Shown piece by piece: positions 58,097-64,000 of a stretch of 64,000 bases of DNA. Source of the stretch: Phoma sp. XZ068 (lineage: Eukaryota; Ascomycota; Dothideomycetes; Pleosporales; Didymellaceae); the NCBI GenBank assembly GCA_004835665.1, contig RBKR01000004.1, positions 1,674,001-1,738,000 of the forward strand, given 5' to 3'. The translations under genes and the position numbers were made by a program. Below the pieces are notes generated by a model. It searched no databases. It was not told the origin of the DNA and saw nothing but the letters and a program-made list of their open reading frames with translations. The first letter of the stretch is position 1. Each line of letters begins with the position of its first letter.

Positions 58097-59288
58097 CTAC
58101 TCTTCACTCTCGCTCCTACTCCTCTCCCTCAACACAAACGCATCAGAGTCTACCGGACATCTGAGATCTACCTTATGCTTCTCGACCCATGCCCTGACCT
58201 TGGCCTTATTGATGACGGCCTCGGCGCCCCCTCTCTTCTTGTGCTCTAGCACATCCATAGTCTGCAAGGTCGCTATTATATCGTCCGGCACGATGAATGT
58301 CTTTTGGCCGAGGTCGTTCACTGTCAAGGTCTTCTTTGAAGGAGAAGATAATAGCGTGCGTGCGAGGGTTTGCGACCAGTAGTGCACATATGCCAGGCGG
58401 CCGAGGTCAGATAATGCTTTCATCTTGTCAGTAAAGTTCTGTAGTGTAACGCTCTGCAGACTCACGTTTCTCAGGTCCACCCAGCCGTCCTTCCCTCTTG
58501 CTCATCTCATAACTCGCGCCCATAAGGATCTGACCAAGCCCTTGCTTCTGCCACGGCGGAAACACCAATATACAGGCTAAATTGTTGTTGTCCCAGCTCA
58601 TCTTCTCCTTGCTAAAGAAGCCCACGACCTGGTTCTGAGCAACTGGTGCGTCGCCATCCAGCTGTGTGCTCGGTATGCTCGGCGTGGGGTTGTGCGCGAT
58701 GAGGAGGTAGTAGAGGAAGGTCGTGACGTCGTAGAAGACGGACTTTGTGTCGAGGAAGAGCTTGGCAAAAAGACACAGGTTCTGGGCGTAAAGCTTGTTC
58801 TTCTCGCCGTCGATTTCGTACAAAGAGTATCCGTTTGACGTGTACACGTGAGCACCGGGTGGTTCTGTGCTGCGCAGCGGGCAAGCTCTCTGCATTGGTT
58901 GTCAGCCTTGCGCGTGGTTGTCTGGGTGTGGTGGGCATACGAGATGCTTGATGAAGCCTGTGAGCTCTTTGGTATACTTGAAGCACCATTGGCACACGTA
59001 GAGGCGCTCCACCTTGCGGCCAACGAGCTCCTCTGGGTAGAAGGAAGGGTACCATGGCTTGATTAGCAGCGAGCCAAACACGACTTCAAGGACGTTGGGG
59101 GTCGCCGACGGCTTCTCGTCAGCATTGGGCGCGGGACTCAATGATATGCCATTCTCCATGGCCACATCTGCGGCCATTGGAAGAGAAGGCGTGGCGTGCG
59201 GGGTGGAAAGATGACGCGCTGCGGGTTGGCCACGGTCTCTGGCGCTAGCGTCAACACGAGAGCACGTGTGGGTTGGCTCATACTTCAT
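58097..59288 (-). CDS. sas2: MYST-family histone acetyltransferase, Sas2-like, 363 aa
   Basis: Exons 59288-58941, 58889-58466 and 58416-58097 join in phase. The C2HC zinc finger is C99-x2-C102-x12-H115-x3-C119, preceded by P-W-Y-P-S-F-Y-P-E-E. The acetyltransferase domain has G-F-F-S-K-E-K (K210, the usual autoacetylated lysine), the catalytic-type cysteine A-C-I-L-V-F-P-P (C222), acetyl-CoA loop Q-K-Q-G-L-G (230-235) and the general-base glutamate G-G-P-E-K-P (E256) before L-S-D-L-G. Short length and no chromodomain fit Sas2 (H4 lysine 16) better than Esa1. It probably works in a chromatin complex in the nucleus. The Sas2 versus other small MYST assignment is inferred. Confidence 0.88.
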
Positions 59289-59471
59289 GCTTACCCCATA
59301 ACCTTAGGTGCGTCCAAACAATTCCCTCCTGGGACAGATATGCAATCGCAGGATATAAATAGATGTTTGAGAGTAACTTGGCAAATGTAAGATCCGTAAA
59401 TTTGCCATATGGCTCGTCGAAGAAACTTGGTTTCCAGAAGATCTAGTTCATACAATTACAATGCAGTACTC

Positions 59472-61502
59472 TCATCCCGGCGATGTTCCAGCTTCCAACT
59501 GGTCTATACACTTCATGACAATCTTGCCGAGCTGCCACCGTTGTCGTCGCCCAAAAACTTTCCGCGCCCACGCCAGAGCACCTTGCGTGTCACCATCCTG
59601 CACCCCAACGACCTGCATTGACCCTACAATTCCATCGCGAACAAGCTGCCACGCAATCATGAATGCCTTGTACGCATATAGAACTATCCACGGCGCTTCT
59701 GTGTCCGGTATCATGGTTGCATCCAGATAGCGAAGGAACCAGTCGACATGAGGTTGGACCAAGTCTGAAATCCGCGATTCGCAGAGGAACTCGCATGATG
59801 GTGCATGTTCGGTCAATTGTTGTAATACTGCGTCCATGCTTCCTTCAATGATTCCACCCGTATGTGTTGGCGACCACATCTGCAGTTCTATCATGGCTGT
59901 CTCCCAAGCAATTTCGCCGAGGGAAGCGAGTGCGGGATCTGAATTTCCTCCATGCGGTCGGGTAAAAGGCTCCAGTGCAACAAGCGAAGATCGTAATGGT
60001 TCGACTCTTTCAATACTGAGAATGCCAGTTATTGTGGACCATCCGGAAATCTCTCGAGCGCTAGATATTAGAAATTGTGTGATGTTGATGGTGCCGTATG
60101 GGTCGAATGGTGGTAGCGTGCATAGGTCTGCATTGGACGACAAGAACCGTCTGACAACTTCCGGATACTGCACTGAAGGGCCGGCCTGCCGCAGGAGTAG
60201 TTGTCTGTGTGCCCATTCTCCAGAAGTCGCTGCTGTCCAGTGGTCTTCCGGGCATGGGAGTCCGTGTTTGATTTCCAGATGCGATAATGAGCGTGGAACA
60301 GAAAGTACCTGGTACCATAACGCGTCGATCTGATGAACAGCAAAGCAGGTTCGTTTGTGCGCCTCGGATTGGATGAATTGATGCCAGAGCGAGTCCAAGT
60401 CCGTGGTAGCTGTTGCTTCGACTATCACGGGTTGCATGAGTCCACCTGCTCGTGCTAGTGAGATGATTTTGGAATGTGTCTTGAGGCCATACGCTGACGC
60501 ACTCCCGCAGAGGTACATCATGGTGAATACCTGCAGTAGCAAGCAGGCCTGCACAGTGGTGGTACTCTGGAAAGTGTCGAGATTCTCGTCGTCGTTGCCA
60601 GATGCAAGCAGCGCGCGCGCTTGATGGAAGCACTGCATCGACAAGCTCGCTCCCGACCCAAGTTGCTCTCCATAGTCTGGATCCTCCCCGTACTGATATC
60701 CGAGGCAAAGCATGCCAAGGAGCAGACGTTTGTCTGCTCGGTCGGCATCAAATGTTGGCTGATGAATGAAGGGAAGGAAATGTGAGAGGTGGTTGAAAAA
60801 TAGCTCAACTCCTCGGGCAGCCTGCGTTGTCGAGACGTGCCAGTCGTCTAGCACTTGGGGCGATTCAGCTGAGAACCATCTACTAGGGCTCCCATGGTTG
60901 AAGCCGCCAAAGTTGCTATATGCTGTGCTAAACAGGGGAGGTTGCGTTTGCGTCGTTTCCAACAGTGGGTCTGATGCAAGGCTTAACGTCCTTTGCAACA
61001 CACTGTCGACATCTGTGGACGACTGTGTTGCCACCGTGAGAACTGTTGCTACCCCGTGGCTCGAGGGCACGCTACTCCCAGGGTCGGTGTGAGAATCAGG
61101 GTCGCGCTGTTGCTGTTCATAGCATAGGGTATTATTCCATATCCTGTCAACGTCGAAGTCATCTTGCTCTTCTGGGGTGACAAATGGCAGATCAGTGTGG
61201 GTATCTGTAGGAGACCCAGACGCAACTCTGTCCTTCTGCAGCATCTGCCGTTTCCTCGGTCGATTGGCTTGGTGTTCGGGGTGCTTTCTCTTCACATGTC
61301 GTTGCCGAAGATCTGACCTCGAGAAGGTTGCTGGGCAGAATTCGCATGTCAAGGAGGCGTCATGTTGAGAACGCGCATGCAGTGCAGCATGTCTTTTCAG
61401 GTTCTCATGTCGTGTGAAGCGGCTTTGACAGACTTGACATTGGAAAGGCTGGAAGGATGGCCGTCTCTCGGGTAGGTTAGGTGCCACAGTGACGGATGTC
61501 AT
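59472..61502 (-). CDS. C2H2 zinc-finger plus fungal-specific transcription factor, 676 aa
   Basis: One long exon runs from ATG 61502. Two C2H2 fingers lie at C22-C25-H38-H42 and C53-C56-H69-H74, followed by a basic R-P-R-K-R-Q stretch. Residues about 225-600 carry the fungal-specific transcription factor domain (PF04082-type): F-F-N-H-L-S-H-F-L-P-F-I-H-Q-P-T-F, then L-L-L-G-M-L-C-L-G-Y-Q-Y and C-F-A-V-H-Q-I-D. This C2H2-plus-middle-homology layout is common in fungal regulators of metabolism and development. The regulated genes are unknown; the neighbouring MFS gene is a candidate only by proximity. The upstream 5' region holds a short upstream ORF. Confidence 0.9.
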   Translation of the reverse strand: MTSVTVAPNLPERRPSFQPFQCQVCQSRFTRHENLKRHAALHARSQHDASLTCEFCPATFSRSDLRQRHVKRKHPEHQANRPRKRQMLQKDRVASGSPTDTHTDLPFVTPEEQDDFDVDRIWNNTLCYEQQQRDPDSHTDPGSSVPSSHGVATVLTVATQSSTDVDSVLQRTLSLASDPLLETTQTQPPLFSTAYSNFGGFNHGSPSRWFSAESPQVLDDWHVSTTQAARGVELFFNHLSHFLPFIHQPTFDADRADKRLLLGMLCLGYQYGEDPDYGEQLGSGASLSMQCFHQARALLASGNDDENLDTFQSTTTVQACLLLQVFTMMYLCGSASAYGLKTHSKIISLARAGGLMQPVIVEATATTDLDSLWHQFIQSEAHKRTCFAVHQIDALWYQVLSVPRSLSHLEIKHGLPCPEDHWTAATSGEWAHRQLLLRQAGPSVQYPEVVRRFLSSNADLCTLPPFDPYGTINITQFLISSAREISGWSTITGILSIERVEPLRSSLVALEPFTRPHGGNSDPALASLGEIAWETAMIELQMWSPTHTGGIIEGSMDAVLQQLTEHAPSCEFLCESRISDLVQPHVDWFLRYLDATMIPDTEAPWIVLYAYKAFMIAWQLVRDGIVGSMQVVGVQDGDTQGALAWARKVFGRRQRWQLGKIVMKCIDQLEAGTSPG

Positions 61503-62158
61503 GTCGATGATGTGTACAGAGGCGGAGGGTAGGGTGTTGCATCACGTTCATTCTGCTTCAGCAGTACGGATCAGGGCTACCGGACTATCTTCCCCGCAAT
61601 CCGAGGTAGTCACGCTTATCTCCCGCTAACTGGCAGGTCGGGATGCTGGCAGATAGTTGATACGGACCTAGTCTTATCTTGGGCACTTCACGATTCCGCT
61701 TATTCATATTGAGGCAATTGGTCAACTCCGTATCGTAGGCCCACACTTCTGAAATGGTTGGCAAGCGTCCCATGACTTCGGATGAGGGTCATGGCGAGTG
61801 GCTTGGGAGACAGATGCAGAGTGGTTGGGAGGGAATGCCTAGCGATATCGGCCCGATCGGCATTTGAACCCAGGCACCTCGTAGCGAGGGCATCCTACAT
61901 CCGGTTTCTGTTACACAACGTTTACGACTTCAAGCGATCAGGACCTTCCATCCTTCCATTCCTCACGCACCAGAACGCCACATTGGGAATAAGACGGAAA
62001 TGAGGTCTATATCGTTACTGCTTATGAGGGATCTAGGTTGAGTTCTACAGAATGCCTCCATGATATCTGATACTAATTGAATACGGATGGTGGTGCATGA
62101 CTTCCCTCTCCATACGAGAGCTGGTCTTTCTACAATAATACATACAAGCGGAGGGGCA
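61503..62158. other. Intergenic, likely leader of the C2H2 factor with a short uORF
   Basis: About 660 bp between the C2H2 regulator start and the MFS gene stop. A 34-codon minus-strand frame with its own ATG (61893 to stop at 61789) lies 5' of the regulator. Its composition is protein-like (G-A-W-V-Q-M-P-I-G-P-I-S-L-G-I). A tRNA-like GGTTCAAAT occurs but lacks complementary arms. Confidence 0.45.
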
Positions 62159-63777
62159 TCAGTACATCTCATATCGCCATCCAAGCTGGACCATCTCCTC
62201 AGTGACGCCACCTCGGATAACCTTCGCAATCTGGTCTGGGTCACCTGAATCCAGGCGCTTGTTCTCACGACGGACGAGCCATCTGTAAAAGGTGATGGTG
62301 CATGCAAAAATGAATGCGCAACCCATCAGAGTGCCAAATGCCGCAAAGAATTGCGGCGGTGCATAGTACAGGTAGGAAGCCCAAATGTTGGATGTGCCAC
62401 CAATGGCGTTCACCAGGGCAGATGCTGCTGCACGCTTGGCTGTTGGTCGTGCCAGATGCAAGTTGATCGTCTTGTATAGCACGAGCTGTGGTCCGACTGA
62501 GGCGAATGGGAGGATCATCATCGAAAAGTACCTCGCACCCACGTTCAGTGTCGCCATTGGGATGACATACATTGCACATGCAGTGGCAATGCACGCAAGT
62601 ATGATAGGGTATGCTATGTTCTTGCGGTCGGAGTACCACATGAGCCAGTAGTACACAATACCTGCGAGGATGTATGGTGGTGCAGTCAAGAGAAGACTGG
62701 TGGTACCCTTGTATCCGAGTGACGCCACGAGCGTAGGGAAGTAGTTGGCGATAGAACCCTGCGCTTGGGAAAGAAGGTTGCAGAAGATGAGGAGCAGCAG
62801 CTTGGGGTCTGTAATGGCCATCTTGAATCCTTGCAGCACGCTCTCATCTTCTGTGCTTCCCTCGGCGGCGCCCGACTCGGATTCGATGCGCCAGACAGCA
62901 AGGTCGCGCTGGATTGGTGAGAGGATCTTGCTGTTGTGCGGGAACTCTGGCATCAGGAAGGCGCAGACTCCGCCAATGCCAACTGTGGCCGAGCCTTCGA
63001 TGATGACTGTGGGCGTATATTAGCATCTGTCATCGTTTCGGATGTTAAGATTGTTATCAACTTACACAGCCATTGCCACGCACGAATACCGTGACTTCCA
63101 TCGAGCTTGAAGACTGCAGCAGCGAATAGGCCACCGAAGGCATTGCCGAACTGCTGCGCAATTTACAGTGCAGCGATACGCTTTCCGAGTTCAGTCTTGT
63201 TGTACCATGCTGACAAGTAATAGATAGCACCAGGGAAGAACCTGCAAAAGAGCATTAAATCAGTAAAATCCTGTCGAGTGTGCTGCAGGGTAACTTACAC
63301 AGCTTCAGCAGCTCCTAGAATGGCACGCACAGCCAGCAATTGGCCGTACGTCTTCACAGCAGCTGTGGCAGCGGAGATTGTACCCCAGATGACCACGGCC
63401 GCACAGATGTAAAGACCTGGCCTGGAGATCTTCGCAATGATCAAGTTACTCGGAATTTGAAAGGGCAGGTAGCCGACGAAGAGGATCGAGATTGCAGTTG
63501 CAAACTGCTGGGTCGTCATGTTGAGATCCTGCATGATGCCCTGCAACTTCGCTGCAGCCAGGTTCTGACGGTCGATATAGTTCAAGATGTAGAGGATGCC
63601 GATGATCGGAAGGACGATGAGGTCGATCTTGCGTACAAGTTTCTTGTTGAGGACTGCGATTTCCTCCTTGCTGAGGGCACGAAGGGACTCTGGCATGCGC
63701 TCATTGTCGACGGTGCCGAACTCGACATCAGTGCCCACGGTCCCAACGAGCTCCAACTTCTTCAGGTCGGTCGCCAT
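62159..63777 (-). pseudogene. MFS transporter, DAL5/allantoate-permease-like, with in-frame stop
   Basis: Three exons, 63777-63299, 63241-63066 and 63006-62159, join in phase to give a 500-codon frame with 12 membrane helices. The early motif N-Y-I-D-R-Q-N-L-A-A-A-K and the segment F-x-x-G-Y-L-P-F-Q-I-P-S-N-L match the anion:cation symporter group of Dal5-like allantoate, nicotinate or pantothenate carriers. Codon 186 in the middle exon is TAA (63165-63163) where the family has an aromatic, usually Tyr, in K-R-I-A-A-L-x-I. Flanking sequence on both sides is intact. Either this allele is inactive or the base is an error. Substrate is inferred only to class. Confidence 0.85.
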
Positions 63778-63886
63778 TGTGGTATGACTCAGTAGTCTGG
63801 AGAGAATTGAAGAAGAGTGAATTGAAGTCGCAGCTCACAATGATGCTGGCAACGAATGATCAGCATCTCATAACCAAGTGTCATGA

Positions 63887-63892
63887 TTTATA
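63887..63892 (-). promoter_or_regulatory. Putative TATA box of the MFS gene
   Basis: TATAAA on the minus strand about 110 nt upstream of the MFS start codon at 63777. A GATA-factor type site (CGATAAG) lies a little further upstream near 63928-63934, which would fit nitrogen control of a Dal5-like carrier, though single GATA sites are common. Confidence 0.4.
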
Positions 63893-64000
63893 GCGACTCT
63901 GCCATAGCATGCGTGTTCACGGACTTGCGATAAGAGTGAGAGGAGCACCCCAGCTGATATCACGTCCCGAACTATTGGGCGCTAATCTTTGGGGGCTTAT

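Noticed and set aside
61780..61905. Possible tRNA on the minus strand (GGTTCAAAT motif)
   Set aside because: The sequences flanking the motif cannot form a T stem and no D arm or acceptor stem could be paired.

Overview
The window is nuclear DNA from a filamentous ascomycete, most likely a Dothideomycete of Pleosporales type. Genes carry short (about 45-120 nt) GT-AG introns, often with a CTAAC/CTGAC-like branch site. Informational genes match fungal families (Gcn1, Dbp9, Hfi1, Mis14, a DHX29-like helicase). Accessory genes are typical of filamentous fungi: a HET-ankyrin protein, DUF6590 and DUF6594 proteins, a Zn2Cys6 regulator and a DAL5-type MFS carrier. I see no prokaryotic operons, CRISPR arrays, transposase, reverse transcriptase, rRNA or convincing tRNA. 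All exon boundaries were placed by hand from splice motifs, reading phase and family similarity.

Layout. 1-9 kb is an accessory and secreted block on the minus strand: a cut-off kinase-like N-terminus, a Zn2Cys6 factor, a large mucin-like protein with six PAN/Apple-like modules, and a small cysteine-free secreted protein built from GFPT tetrapeptides plus three C-terminal repeats. At 9.9-11.7 kb is the DEAD-box helicase Dbp9 (+), with an unusual DEGD motif II. After a 2.3 kb gap come a fungal coiled-coil protein (-), an intact DUF6590 gene (+) and, about 1.5 kb downstream, a decayed copy of the same family.

19.7-41.7 kb is mostly housekeeping: SAGA subunit Hfi1 (-), the 2,683-residue translational activator Gcn1 (-), a divergently placed DHX29-type DEAH helicase (+) sharing a 373-bp promoter region with Gcn1, an RBM42-like RRM protein (-), 6-phosphogluconate dehydrogenase (+) and Lsm12 (+). 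42.3-49.3 kb holds a HET-ankyrin gene broken by a one-base frameshift, uracil-catabolism Urc4 (-) and a DUF6594 membrane protein (+).

51.2-59.3 kb holds a Ras GTPase-activating protein of the Gap1/Sar1/GapA type (+), a small conserved protein (+), kinetochore Mis14 (+), a MYND-finger protein (-) and a MYST histone acetyltransferase of Sas2 type (-). The right end has a C2H2 plus fungal-TF regulator (-) and an MFS allantoate/anion permease-like gene (-) with an in-frame stop codon in its middle exon.

Most genes act independently. Functional themes that recur are translation control (Gcn1, DHX29-like, Dbp9, Lsm12), chromatin and transcription (Hfi1, Sas2-like, regulators), nitrogen and pyrimidine use (Urc4, MFS) and the cell surface or self-recognition (PAN protein, repeat protein, HET).
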